64,000 nucleotides of DNA from Eumeta japonica (GCA_005406025.1 BGZK01000533.1:124001-188000), one strand, 5' to 3'; counted from the stretch's first letter, positions 1-12,187 are shown. Translations and numbers: made by a program. The notes: a model not told the origin generated them from the letters alone.

Positions 1-3000
1 GTTGCTGGTTGTAGAGCATTCATATAAGAAAATTAAAATAGAAATTAAATTTCGCTACAGCAAAATGAACCGTGATTGCTAGCGCATTGACTCATTTCAT
101 TATAGTTTAATGAAAAGCTTATGATTGTATAGGGAGGAACCTTTCGACGAAAGTAGAAATTGGATTTGATGGTCTATTTTTAGCTGACATTAAAAAAAGG
201 AGATTCTATATTCAAAAAGCACATATTATTAAAATTAACACATTTAAGTTTTATTTTGCGACGAAACTCTAACGGCTTCCGAAATAACTAGAATTTTCTA
301 CTCGATGTAGATCCATTTGAAATAAAGATCCCGCAAAATTAAATAAAATAAATTAATAAAAAACACAAACGTTATGCATGTTTTAGAACATATTGTATTA
401 CTAAACATGAATCATACTGGCAAAAGTATCTGTATTCACGGAAATTATTATTTAAATGGAAATAATTTTACACTTCCGTTCTACACTTGTTATTCCGTAA
501 CAAATAGTATAAGATTTTTTCGTACAAAATCCTTACCTTACAAAAAGTCCTTTATCGTCCCTCGGCATTTAATGCACTGACTAAACGTACAAGATAAAAC
601 CTCCCTTCACGTAGCACACAGCCTCTTGGGCACGCCACCTAAACCACTCGCGAAGGCGAACGTGGTAAGGATACTCTATTGAGTTTTCTCCCTTGCCTTG
701 CCCTAAAAAAGGCGTGAAGTCTTTTCTTTAGTACTCGAGAGGCTTGTAGCTGCTTTTTAGTACCTACGCTTTTATTGTGTCATGCTACGTTATTGCATCT
801 AATGCTAATGTTTGCATTTTATTTTGTTTCAGATGAAGCAAAGCCTTTGAAAGCAAATCTTTTTGTAATCCAGATAAGGTAAGAAACGTTTTGAAAAATC
901 ACACGTTCTGAATCATTATATCTTGTTCCTCAGATTACAATTACGATGTAAGATTTTCAAAAAATAAAAACAATGTGTTTTTTTCATTATTGTGAACAAA
1001 AATACGAAAGGAAGTGAAGGGGTAGTATTGCACTAGCTGCTTTAAAATGTTAATGTAAGTGTGTGCGTCCTAACATAAGAAGCCCATACAAAAAGTGTAC
1101 TTTGAGCGTACATTTTCCTTTACTTATAATAATAGGCGATAAACAGAGATAAGTGGAGAAAAATGGAGGAGGCCTTTACTTAGTAGAGAGATCCTAAATA
1201 ACATTAATAAAAATTGTAAACAAATAATTATAATTAATATAATACATTAATAAATTAAATGCAAAATCTCCTGAGTAAAATAATGAATTAATTAATTAAA
1301 ATTCAATATTAAAATATGTGGGATATAATTTCTGTATTAAATAAAAATAAAATAAATGATAAATTAAATTTTATAGTAACTAAAAATGTAATAATTAAAT
1401 GTTAATCAAATCAAATATTGTAAATGAAACTGTTACAATATTTTATTGTAATTGCATGTTATTAAGGAATAAATAAGGCTTTGATAAATAAATAAATAAA
1501 TAAATAATAATAATATCCAGTAATGATGATATTATAGTGGCTGTTGACTACATAAATAGTGGCGATGACAATGATTATGCATGTATGACGATAAGAAAGG
1601 TCACCAAAATTATACTATATTAATGTCTACATATAAATATATAATGAAAATACGTACGTAGTTTTTAAAAATTACACTTGAAGGGGGTAAAATAGGGTAT
1701 GAAATGTACCAAAATTCAAAACCGTTAAAGCTATTTGTCAACATTTATATTTTAGCTAATCATTAGTCATAAAAAATAATGACATACATAATTCTTAAAA
1801 ATAACCCTAAAAGAGGTGAAATAAGACATGAAACTTTTTAGACGTAAATATATACATATAAAAACCAAAACTGTTAAAGCTATTAACAACATAATTTATA
1901 TTTTAACTGCTTATTACAAATGAAAAATAACGAGTTGTCTATATATATTTATAAAGACAACTCGTTTGTATACTATATATTGTAACTTATAAGAAAATTT
2001 CGAAAATCCAAAAGTGCACGCCTCACCGCGGTCATTAACTTCTTAAATAAAAAATTTCAATAGAGTTTTTGATAATGAAATTTCAAAAAAAGATTTATCA
2101 AATTCAAATTTCGCGCCATTTCGTCAGATATTTATAATGGCGCATGCGCTGATCTCAACTTTTCACATATGGCTTATGGCTAATCTTCATTTGTATATAA
2201 ATATAGATATACAAACACCACCTCAACCCTCCGCTTGTGAGGCGTGCAATACACAGTCGTTTTTTCGTTTTTTGTAATTATAATTAAACGACAGTACTTA
2301 GAACGCTAATGTTAACTAGGAATCAGCACAGGGTATAACTTTATATAATAAAAAAAAAGTATTCCGGTAAGATACATTTTTCGACCAATTTCTCTGCCAC
2401 ATACATGGATCCATAAACACAGACTGACGGACGTCCAACAATGATTGATTTTAATGTTATTATTTACTATATTAAACAAAATAATTATTTATAAAATATA
2501 CCATATGTGCTAGACAGATTATTGAACTTGATATTAGTGCACTCATATTACCCTGTAAGTGTTATATTAGTAAAAAAAAGTCATTTAAGTTTCGAAAGAC
2601 TGGGTTTTTTGACTCGTCAAGAGTAGAGCACCACCTCAACGCTCCGCTTGTGAGGCGTGCAAAAGGATTTTAAGAAATATAATGCCTAAGGGGTGAAAAA
2701 GGTGAAATATTCTTGTATGGTAAATCAAAAGCGTCGAAGCTGCAGATGTTAAACTTAATATACTAGTTATTTTAAATAATCCTGAAAGGGATGAAATATA
2801 TGGGAAATCGAAACTGCTGAAGCTATTTGTATCAAAAGTTGTATTTCAGCTAACCATTATAAAATAATGACATTTATGGTTCTTTAAATAACTCTAAAAG
2901 GGGTGAATAAGGGTTGAAATGACGACATGTATTATTATTGAAAAAGTAGTTCTACGAGGATGAATAAGGAATAAAATGATTCATAAAAAATCGAACCTTC

Positions 3001-3584
3001 TATGTGTATTTTATCCATTATTTTGGGTGCTTAAAACCATTTATTCGGTTCCTATAAAACTAGCTATATGTTGTACCATGGGCGTATTTTCCATACAAGC
3101 AAATAAGCTGGGCATACCTTGGAGTCCCATACATAAACGCCCCTAAATGATAAATAAAAATAACACGTGATAATCACGCTTTAAAAATTTTATATTTTTT
3201 GCGCCATCTATTATTGGTTTTACAAACACGACAAATTAAAATACAAGTTGCGGTAGCGCCGCCAACAGCCGTAAGCACAACTAAACAATGCTTATCTACA
3301 GTCGAGTTTTTAGCGTGTAGACATAGCAAAAGTGTGTCTATGTGCACGAAAATATGTAACGTGTTAAGATTTTGGAAGCAGAGCTTTTTTCGTTCCGTTC
3401 CGTTGTAATTATATAGAGTACACTGAAAATTCTACACTCCTGGCCGTTTATAAATAAATGTTTGAATTTCAAATTTTATATTTTTTTAAACATAATAAGC
3501 TCAACCATTGGTTAAATTATTTTTTGGCAAGAAATCGCGTGTCAATTGTTTTTAACACAAGTTTGAAATTCTTCGTCCGTAGAA
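1..3584. other. AT-rich noncoding DNA with dispersed repeat relics
   Basis: I see no convincing gene here. The DNA is very AT-rich. An (AAAT)n microsatellite lies near 1484-1507. The stretches near 1680-2000 and 2690-3060 share a 'gggtgaaa..gaaat' style repeated several times, suggesting decayed copies of one dispersed element. Two same-orientation ends of a repeat that recurs at 7259-7299 lie at 2217-2248 and 2620-2660. Short open frames near 374 and 3199 look like chance. Confidence 0.6.
2217..2660. repeat. Dispersed inverted-repeat element, related copy ends
   Basis: The end sequence containing 'CTCCGCTTGTGAGGCG' occurs at 2217-2248 and again at 2620-2660. It matches the terminus at 7259-7299 and, inverted, at 6917-6957. 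The interior of this copy also shares a GGACGTCC-containing segment (about 2426-2436) with the element at 6917-7299 (about 7141-7150). The two ends here point the same way, so they probably belong to two adjacent or truncated copies; the left copy may begin near 2013 at a partly matching 'GTGCACGCCTCA'. Confidence 0.5.
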
Positions 3585-4500
3585 AAAATGGTATTAACCA
3601 GAAAAGTTTTTGGGCGATGATTTTTTATAATTTTAAAAGTTTACTGTCTCCGCAAGACTGCAATGCTCGTCTTCAAAATACTTTTGGGAGGGAAGCACCT
3701 TATTTCTGCACTGTAGGGCCATGGTATGCAGAATTTGATCGTGGCCGTGTTTATCTCCATGATTAAATTCATAAAGGTCGGCCCTCAACTGCGATAACTG
3801 AAGAAAATGTGGCTACTCTTAGGCAATCAATTGAAAAAAACCGAAGTATCACCTATGAGGAGATTCGAGGACATTTGGGGATTGATTCATACCAATGCCA
3901 AATTTTCCCATGCATGCCAAATTCAAAAAAATTTATATAAACATTTAAAGGTTAAAAAATATTGCTGGCGTTGGATTCCTCATGAACTCACCTCCGAACA
4001 TAAGCGGACCCGAGTTGATTGGTGTGAAAAAATGTTTTTAAAATACGATCACGGATGTTCAATATATATTTCAGTATATTACATTGTGACAGGAGATAAA
4101 ACATGGATATATTGTTATATGCCGGAAAGAAAGCAACAGTGTTCTAAATGGGTCTTCGAAGGCGACAGAAAATTAACAAAATTGAGGCAGGCAAGAAGCA
4201 TAGGCAAAAAAAGATTGCATTTTTTTTCTCCAAGACAAATCCTGTTTGCACGATCCCATCTGAAGAACAAAAGACTGAGTGGTATACCACCATCGTCTTA
4301 TGACGTGATTTTGGCTTCTGAAAAGTTAAAGCTCGTGACCGTGAGCATTTAATCCAGACCTAGCACCATGCGATTTTTTTTATTTTCCCGTAAATCAAAG
4401 ATTTGATGAGAGGTTTGACATTTATGGGCTAGAAGAGGCCGTGATAGCTTTCAAAAAGCACGTGCAAAACATACCCTCCGACCGATGGTTCTCATGTTGG
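3585..4500 (+). pseudogene. Mariner transposase pseudogene A
   Basis: Frame-shifted translation recovers the canonical order of a mariner transposase. The N-terminal helix-turn-helix region (FWAMIFYNFKS, QDCNARLQNTFG) is followed by GRPSTAITEENV, then KYCWRWIPHEL, then VTGDKTWIYCY around the first catalytic D, then KWVFEGD, and a C-terminal NPDLAPCDFF with the third acidic position. There is an in-frame stop after 'GRVYLHD' at about 3763 and several frame changes. The segment between the TEWYTTI region and NPDLAPCD is shortened, so the copy also has an internal deletion; about 0.9 kb remains of a usual 1.3 kb element. It cannot encode an active enzyme. Confidence is high for the family and lower for the ends; I could not define terminal repeats. 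Confidence 0.85.
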
Positions 4501-5012
4501 TAAAATGTAACAAAGAATACTATAAAAGTTGTAAATATTTTACTTTACATGTAAATGGTTTTATTTATCAGTTACGCAAAACATTCAGTGTACCTCACAT
4601 ACAAAGAGTTTTTTTACTGTTTTGTTACAGTTTTTTTTTAGAACAAGTTATTAACTGTCTTTATGTAATTATTTATTAAATTACTTAAAAAAAATATAAA
4701 TATACCTCTTCTGGCAAAGAGTTCTTAATTAAATTTAAATTTTCCGCTTTTATGGCGTTATCTTTAGAGAAGATTCTTAAATTGATTGCGAAAGAAAGGA
4801 ATTTAATTTTTTTCTATTATAATACAGATATTTCGTATAATATATTATAGAAAAAGACTAGTCATATCTCTTACTGGGTCTTAAATGTTAGAGAGTTTGA
4901 AACTTTCGTGGAACTGTACAGAACTAACTTTGATATCAATTATAGTCGTTTACAAATACAATTTTCACCAATCTAAAAAAAACTGTGTTAAAGATAATTA
5001 ACGTAATTACAA
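4501..5012. other. Noncoding AT-rich stretch
   Basis: Downstream flank of mariner pseudogene A. It is AT-rich with no recognisable coding, RNA or repeat signature beyond possible element flank. Confidence 0.4.
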
Positions 5013-5250
5013 AAGTAATATCTTTCGACACATGCTCGGAACCATTTGATCCCAAACTAAGCATCGAGATTTGTATCGTGGGTATCAGATAGTTGATATT
5101 ATTCTATCGAAATATACAGAAAATACCCAGACTCAAGAAAAACATTAATTTTAATCAAATGAATAATTGTTTGTCTTGTGTGGGAATCGAACCCACGCCC
5201 TCAGCGCAGCAAGTAGGATCACTACCAAGTGCGCCAATCGAGCAGACAGA
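5013..5250 (-). repeat. tRNA-derived SINE, minus strand
   Basis: Read on the minus strand, the head at about 5250-5175 resembles a tRNA. It has an A-box-like TGGCGCACTTGGTAGTG and a perfect B-box GGTTCGATTCC followed by CCAC. The tRNA fold is not complete. The body then continues with 'GAGTCTGGGTATTTTCTG' and 'GATACCCACGATACAA', which resembles abundant lepidopteran SINEs of the Metulj type. The left end near 5013 is estimated. This is a retroposed repeat and not a functional tRNA gene. Confidence 0.75.
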
Positions 5251-5837
5251 AGTCAATAATGTCTTATAAGCTCGTGTTTTGAGAGATTATAGACAATCGC
5301 TTGAACGAATGTTGTAGTCGCTACAAAAATTTAAAAGACTTGAAGTTTGTTAACTTACTTGCTTGTGAAAACTTTTCTTGCTATTGTATAAATTATCCAA
5401 AAAAATGCCGTACAGTGCGAGACGAGTAGGGTGGGCAGCCACCGTCGGTGAGCCGCCAAACGAAGCAATGATAAAACTGGGAAGATTGTTAGCCGTCCAT
5501 ACCCTGTCTGAAATCTTAATGCGTGGCCCAGTGTTGTACGCGCGAACGAGAAGCTTTCAAAAAAAACTTAGCAATATTTTTAATATTTCTGCGGCTAGAG
5601 ATTCTAAAAATTCATTTACTCGTAGAAAAAGCTACACTATCGCCGAGTCACATAGCCCAAAATTTGTTTTGATACTACTAGCATTTGCTACTTCTACGTC
5701 TGCTTAGGCCATAGATTAATATAAATATTACTAGAAGCATAAACTTTTGCGCTCCCTCGACAGAATTTCCGGTTTCTGGTAGCTAAGCAGCAAACGCACA
5801 AGGGCCCAGTGACGAGTGCACGTCATGTTGCGACATC
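5251..5837. other. Noncoding stretch between SINE and hAT MITE
   Basis: No recognised gene. An open frame of 109 codons lies at 5378-5707 on the plus strand, but it shows no known motif and no codon structure that would support it. Confidence 0.4.
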
Positions 5838-5845
5838 TCCGTGTA
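5838..5845. repeat. Left target-site duplication of the hAT MITE
   Basis: TCCGTGTA, repeated identically at 6042-6049 on the other side of the element. Confidence 0.88.
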
Positions 5846-6041
5846 CAGTGGCGGCGCTAGGCGTCGGCGACGTCGGCGACCGCCGACGGCCTCGCGCCTG
5901 AAGGGGCCTCGCAAACAAAAAAGTTTTGCCTACAAGTTAATAAAAAGAGGCCTCGCAAAAAGTTTTGCCTACAAGTTATTAAAAAGAGGTCTCGCAAACC
6001 TGATGTCGCCGACGTCCACGAGTGGTGTAGCGCCGCCACTG
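5846..6041. mobile_element. hAT-type MITE with 8-bp target duplication
   Basis: A 196-bp nonautonomous element. The termini are a perfect inverted repeat, CAGTGGCGGCGCTA at the left and its complement TAGCGCCGCCACTG at the right. The flanks are identical 8-bp direct repeats TCCGTGTA at 5838-5845 and 6042-6049. CAGTGG-type termini and an 8-bp duplication are typical of hAT superfamily MITEs. The interior holds about two tandem copies of a 45-bp unit built around 'AGTTTTGCCTACAAGTTA'. It has no coding capacity; the open frames across it are incidental. Confidence 0.88.
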
Positions 6042-6049
6042 TCCGTGTA
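6042..6049. repeat. Right target-site duplication of the hAT MITE
   Basis: TCCGTGTA, the identical partner of 5838-5845. Confidence 0.88.
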
Positions 6050-6537
6050 TAATGGGCATGAGAATGTAATATTGATTTGTTATTAATAATATTTGCTATT
6101 CAAAACCGTTTCCAGCGAATCGTGTTTTTTTACAATTCATTTAATTAAAAAATTCACACATTACTGTTTTAGAACTATAATGAATTTTCTCTTGTTTATT
6201 TTTAGTTTTGTTCCTTATTCATTTTTTGTATGTGATGATATTATTTTATTTTGAAATATATGAACTACATATCGTAAAAATTAGCAATTAATTTTAAATA
6301 ATTATCATAAAATATAATTACTGAGAGTATCTACAAAATATTAACAACTTTTTGTTCTTATATAATACTGAAAAACCAAATTTTTTCAAAATGCTTTTTA
6401 TTGAGGTTGTCTTTATGAAGCGTTTTGTTTTACTGTCTGTGTTATTTAATGGAGCAAGACATTTTGATAGTAAAGGGTATGGAGTGAGATAAATATGAAA
6501 TTCGTGTATTATTAAAACATTATTGGAAATATAAATT
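6050..6537. other. Noncoding AT-rich stretch
   Basis: I see no gene or repeat I can name between the hAT MITE and mariner pseudogene B. Confidence 0.4.
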
Positions 6538-7720
6538 TGAAGCAGACTCCGCATCGAGGACACTATTTGAAATCGAAGGAGCAGATGCAGTCAATTAATG
6601 AACAGCATAGCGTTGGTTTAATCGTTTTAGGAGTAGAGATTTGACGCTGGAAGATCATTCTCGCTCTGGACGCCTACCTGTATATGATATTGAGGCTGCA
6701 AAGGAAGCAGGAGGAAACCAACCTAGTATCAACACTCGATTATCGTACTCCTTTGGACTCTCTAAAAACAATATACACTTAAAATCATTGGGTAAGACCT
6801 ACAAAAGTTGTCTAATGCTATCCTACGAATTAAACGAGATTGAAGCGAAGCGTTGAGCAGAACTGCGCAAACAGCTTCTTGCTCTGCCGGAAGATCATAG
6901 TATTATAAAACGTATTGCACGCCTCATAAGCGGAGCATTGGAGTAGTGCTCTACTCTCATCTTCCAAAAATCAAGTGATTTTTTGAACTAAAAGTGTCTC
7001 TATTTATCTTTTATCGCACTTATATAATAATATTTACACATTAATATCAAGGAAAAACATTAGTTTCGACACTTATGATACTTTTAAAAGACATTTTGCT
7101 TTTTAAATTAATGAAAAAGATGTTTAACAAAATTATACCGCGGACGTCCGTATGTCTGTATGTATCCATACCCATGTGGTCACGATGACTCACGAAAAAC
7201 TTAACTGATCTAGTCCAATTTTTTACAAGCGCTTTAGTATTAACGTAGTAGTAGTTTAAGAGTAGAGCACTACCTCAACACTCCGCTTATGAGGCGCGCT
7301 TATGATCCCAAATGATCAAACTATCGCTGCCGAGATACCTACATAGTGAGCAGAGTACACGAATATATGAGGTTATGTCGCAGAATTTAGTAAACCTGAA
7401 ACGAGCGCTCGTACAACATGTGAATGCTAGACTATATACTACGAAAGTTATACGGGATAAGATCGAAGAATTTCGTAGTATTGTATTCCTACCACATCCA
7501 ATATTTAATCCGAAGTTTGCATCTCAAGACTACAATTTATTCAGATCCTTGGCGAAATTCTTTTATTGACAAAAATTAAATTATTTTCAAAGGACACATT
7601 GGAAATGCAGTGCAACAATTTTTTGTATCTAAACCTAAGGAATGATTTTGCCAAAATATCGGAGAGTTTGTTGAATAATGGGTTAAGGCTATAAAGCTAC
7701 GATGGGCTATACTTTAAATA
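6538..7720 (+). pseudogene. Mariner transposase pseudogene B, split by an inserted repeat
   Basis: The left part (about 6538-6916) translates as the mariner N-terminus: GADAVNERTAWRWFNRFRS is recognisable across a frame change, then DLTLEDHSRSGRLP, then 'LLALPEDH..IKRI'. The match stops exactly where the inverted-repeat element 6917-7299 starts. After that element, from about 7300, the C-terminal half resumes with PNDQTIAAEI, then LVQHVNARLYTTKVIRDKIEE (degenerate 'HDNARPHT') and DYNLFRSLAKF. The part holding the first catalytic D (GDE motif), about 55 codons, is missing. Its sequence type differs from pseudogene A, so it derives from another mariner lineage. It is nonfunctional. Confidence 0.82.
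6917..7299. mobile_element. MITE-like element with 41-bp inverted termini
   Basis: 383 bp bounded by 41-nt arms at 6917-6957 and 7259-7299. The arms are complementary at 36 of 41 positions, and the shared core includes 'GTGCTCTACTCT'. There is no coding capacity. Related ends occur at 2217-2248 and 2620-2660, so it belongs to a dispersed family. It sits inside mariner pseudogene B and is therefore younger than that insertion. I could not assign it to a superfamily. Confidence 0.7.
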
Positions 7721-8439
7721 TCAAGGTTTTATGACTATTTAATAGATATGTGAACATAAAAAATCGACTTCATTTACGAGACACCTTAGTAAAAACCTCC
7801 TAAATCAATTAAAGGTAATGTTGTACTTTATTTTATTCGTAACTTAAATTTTCAAGTATAGTGTCAATATTCGATGACATATATTGAAATATCACATGTG
7901 AATATGATTATCGAAGTCTGAGATAAAATATGTAATTAATTGAACAGGTATTAAAGTAAGTAAAATAGATAAGAGATTCCAACACTTATTACGTTTTAAT
8001 GATCTCATCATGGAAACAGGCAGCTGTCTAGCGAAAGGCATAAAACTAATTAACATATAACTAGAATTTTTTATGTTGCATTTTATCACCCTACCAAGAG
8101 TCGTAAACCGAAAAATGGTTGCGACACTCGTGCGCCGATCGCCCACTGTTTAATAACACGAGAAACGTGCCGAATTTTTCGCCCCTAACTCTCATTTATT
8201 CGGAGCGGAGATCGCAACACAGAATGAGTTTTGACAACCGTCCGCCTGATTGCGTTTTTGTAAGAGGAGTTTCTTGGTGTGCTTGTTTTTATTAAGGAAA
8301 ACGTATTTGCGCGAACGTTGTATCCATATACTTGCGCCGTGGAAATTTATGGGAAAAGCCCATGTTCGTAGGAACCACGGCGAGTTCTCCGATATTACAA
8401 AAAAAAACAGACTATTATTTTTTATTGTATTTTTTCAAA
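7721..8439. other. Noncoding stretch between mariner relics
   Basis: I recognise no gene or named repeat. The plus-strand open frame starting near 8250 overlaps the next mariner relic and has no motif. Confidence 0.4.
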
Positions 8440-9150
8440 GAAACTCTCCGTGGGTGTCTATAGCACATTTCTTATGCATAAACCAGTTTATAAACCACAC
8501 ATTCCAGTTCGCATAGAAAACTCGTTGAACCACCTTTTCAAATTCAGTCCCTGCATCTTCCGGCGATGCAAACTGTTGTCTTTTACTTTATTTGTTATTT
8601 TAGGGAACAAAAAATGTCATGTAGTCTCGAATTGCTACTGTAAAGAGGGCAATAAGTTTGATCGGTGTACCGTCTAGAAATTTTCTCGTTTTGAGTATCA
8701 AGTGCGCGTACGCATTATTGTAGTGAAGCAGTAGATCGCAGTGGACAATGTTCAGTCACACGATACTCACAGCATAAAGAATTACTAACAAACACATTAT
8801 AATATCCTATTTATTAGCATTGATACTCCTTCAAAGACTCCTCTACGAGATGAATCTCGTAAGAGTACCAAAACCTGACAACCCGTCAAGAAAAAAACTT
8901 GCTATAATAAATTTGCTTGTTTCTCGCTGGCGTCAGTTTGGTAGGCGCGAAGTCGTCTATTCATTTTGAAAGAGCCTTACGATCCGTTAATGCTTCGTTT
9001 CAGGATCACGCTGATAAGTCCATGATTCATCCTCGGTAGCGATATCGTAAACATGCCGAAACGATTCTGCTTTAAATTCTTCTATCGTGCCATGGCACCA
9101 TTCCACTCAGACTTGCTTTCTTAGCCTGCTGTAAATTGTTCGGAACCCAG
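8440..9150 (-). pseudogene. Mariner transposase pseudogene C
   Basis: On the minus strand, from about 9150 leftwards, the translation gives RWVPNNLQQAKK, then a region reading HVYDIATEDESWTYQRDPETKH (degenerate 'GDESWIYxYDPETK' around the first catalytic D), then VRLFQNE. The far end, about 8450-8580, gives QFASPEDAGTEFEKV and NWFINWFMHKKCAIDTHGEF, the usual mariner C-terminus. Frame changes and stops are frequent and the second-D region is not recognisable. It is a dead copy. Confidence 0.75.
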
Positions 9151-10020
9151 CGTCAAACTATCCTTCTTATATAAAGATGTGGATGTAGAATTTCTCCTAT
9201 TCTCTTAAATTGAATTTTCACTTATATCACGTTTTTTTTACTGTCAACTTCAGGAAGGTTTTTATCTTTGAAAGCCGTTCATAATCTTTCAAATGTTACT
9301 TCTAAATATAGTCGATTTTTGAAATCATACAAAGTCTTCGCGCAAAAATGTTCTATCCATTTTTCAACGAGAAAGAGAGACAGGATATTTAAATAAGGGA
9401 AAATTTCCAATCTGAATTAATATATTTTATTCTTTTAAGTAATAGAATTTTATATCTCAATAAAAACTAATTAGTGTCTTTTTGTTATAAATCATTATTC
9501 GTAAAATATTTTACATGGCCTGATACGATGGCTTCAATGCTGAAAGTAAGACAGGAAGTGTTTGTCTCAAATAATAGCCTTAACTTTGTCAAGCGTTGAA
9601 ACGAAAACGACAATACAGGCAGACATCAATTTGTGGACAGATCTACGTTCACTTACCAGTACTTCCAGTGGAAGTTCCAGTACGACGCATTCATTAGTTC
9701 AATTAATGCATGTATCAGCCGTAGGCTAAAGCGCAAAACAGACAGACACTTGAATTACTTTGCGTACAGTTATGTGTTTTACATCGCGCAGTTCTATTCC
9801 TCGACTTACCCCTGAAACACCAATAGAAAGTTAATGGTCTTTATGCAAAGATAAAAACTATTTCTATTAATTTAATTATTTAATTTGAAAATTGTATGAA
9901 GTGCGAATAATGGTGTTTAATTTGTAATAAAAGACTTTAATAACGAAAAATCGCTTATTCGGTATTTCATCTTGTAACGATTTCAGCGTTTCTTATTTTT
10001 TTTTATTGCAGAATTCTCCT
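9151..10020. other. Noncoding stretch
   Basis: AT-rich DNA with no recognised gene. The 60-codon open frame at 9633-9815 has no detectable family signature. Confidence 0.4.
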
Positions 10021-10053
10021 CGTTTTATTGCGCATATTTCTCCCATGGCTGGA

Positions 10054-10169
10054 TATCGATACTTTTCTTGTAAAGATGATAATCGATATCGATTAGCGTT
10101 CAATCTCTATCGCTTCCCATAAACAGCGCATCGATACGACTCTCGTTTTACGGTTTTATTGCGATATCG
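10054..10169. promoter_or_regulatory. Cluster of CGATA / DRE-like motifs
   Basis: Within 116 bp there is a perfect TATCGATA (10054-10061), an overlapping double ATCGATATCGAT (10082-10093), ATCGATAC (10130-10137) and CGATATCG (10162-10169). TATCGATA is the DREF binding element, and CGATA groups bind BEAF-32 in Drosophila. TTTTATTG motifs, resembling posterior Hox/Caudal sites, lie alongside. I infer a promoter, enhancer or boundary; function is unproven. Confidence 0.4.
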
Positions 10170-12187
10170 TAGATAAAATCGTCGAACACACATATTATGG
10201 GCCTGCGCAGGTCTAGTTGCGCTTCTTTGGATTGAAATTAAAACATTATCATGCCATGAATTATTCATGCGTATCGACTTTTTCTTTTATTTTCTTATGA
10301 TTATGCATGAAGCGTGAGCCGACTCGATTGCCTGTCATTATGTCTGTCAAGATGTCGTTACTGCTTTTACTGTAATTCTTTATGTATTAATGATATCAAA
10401 CGCGTCGTGTTATCTGTACGTATAGATGTAATAGATTATGTAATTATTTTTTTAATCAATACATATTCTAGGTAGAGTTTAAAGATTGTTTATGAAAAAA
10501 AAAATCTTGTGTGATTGTCTTTTTATTGTTTTATCACAGAAGAAATACTGAACGTGTTTAGTCGAGGTCTTGCTTTATATAAATTTTTTTCCGTAAAAAA
10601 AATTGAAGCATTACTTGCAATCTCAAAAACAGTGGTCTAATTAAGCGTGCTTGTCAATCACTAGATTTCACGCATCTCTACGACACAAGAGGCCCGGATT
10701 CTTTTTATTTGTATGTACCTATTACAACTGATGTGCAAATTGAAATATCAATCACTATCTTTTGTTTTTGAAGAAAAAAACACTAAAAAAAACTATATAT
10801 GGAAGGCAGTCTTGAGTCTATATAAAGTTGCCAACAAGTATTAAGGAAACTTGAATACTATATATGGCCTGTATGTTCCTATTCATAGAAACATAGAAGG
10901 GATGTTGTATGAGTTAGAAATATCGATGGAGTGAGCCGTGGGCGACGTGGGCCATCGTCTACGGTGTCGCGCCTCCAAAGTTTATACAGCAGTTATATCT
11001 ATAGAAGCAGATACAGAATCAAGTTAGATTACTATACTATTATTGAATAGTTCAGTACGGCTAAAAACAGAAAATTTTCTATCTCTCTAAGATTTTTCTG
11101 TCAATTTTTAAGGTTAAATTACTTGCATTTTTATGAATAACAATTTGACCATATCAAAAAATTACTTTCTTTGCATAAAATCCGACCTCATGCGCTAGCA
11201 GAAGCCTTCGTAAGACTTATCTTGTCCATATAAAAATTAGCTTTTACTCCGCCACTGTTTATGAACGTATATAGGTTACGACAATATCAACAATAGACTA
11301 AACAATAGAACAAGGCAATTGCCGTTGAAACAACCAAAGAAGCAGACAGTATTGAATTGGAATCGGTATTGGAATACCTATTCAGATCGAGATCCAGTAA
11401 ACGTAACTGTTGTTTTTTTTTCACGTCTTTCCTGAAACGCAGCTTAATACGTAAACATCGTATAGTTATGCAATAATTGGGAAATGCAATCAGTTGCATT
11501 TTCGTATATTAAAATAGAATATATGCTAGTGCTTAGAGGTGTTTCTCCACACTTAATACAGGATTTACACATGTTTTATTTCGTCTTATGATAATTTAGC
11601 GGATTGCTAGAAAAAAAAAAATATTTATTTACCTCTCGTTTAATGCGAGGAAGCAATTATTAAATTTAATGTGCCTATCGAAGTTCATGTACGTTCAGAA
11701 TTGTTCTTGTACTCTCTACGCATAATTTGAAACCGGTATGAGACCGTTACCATAAGATAACGTAGAAGTTACGTAGGTATATTAAAACAGCATTCAAAAC
11801 AGGATTTATATTTCACTTCTCTTTAGAATACAATTATTTTTTTGTTGTCTATGACCCACGTGCATCCATTGATTTCATTAAAGACTGTCCCGTTCTAGTA
11901 TAATCTTCATCAGTTTTTCCAACAATTTGTTTATATTATAAAAACAGAGACATTAATGTTATGCGGCTTTGTACTGCTCTAATTTTAAACACTCTATTGC
12001 AAATTTTGAACAATATATCCCATGTATTTAAACGCACGTCTGGTATTATATAACGGAACGCAATTACCGCAAATCGGATACTCTAAGTTTGACGGCAAAA
12101 AAAAAATAACATCGCCATATATCCCAAGGCGATGAATCAAAGGATCGTAACTCCATTAGTTTCCGTCGGATATTTAGCCCGTAGTTT

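Noticed and set aside
5170..5250. Possible minus-strand tRNA gene
   Set aside because: A- and B-box are present, but the arms do not fold into a full cloverleaf and the sequence runs into a SINE body.
5378..5707. 109-codon plus-strand open frame
   Set aside because: No recognisable motif, no neighbouring exon, and it lies among repeats.
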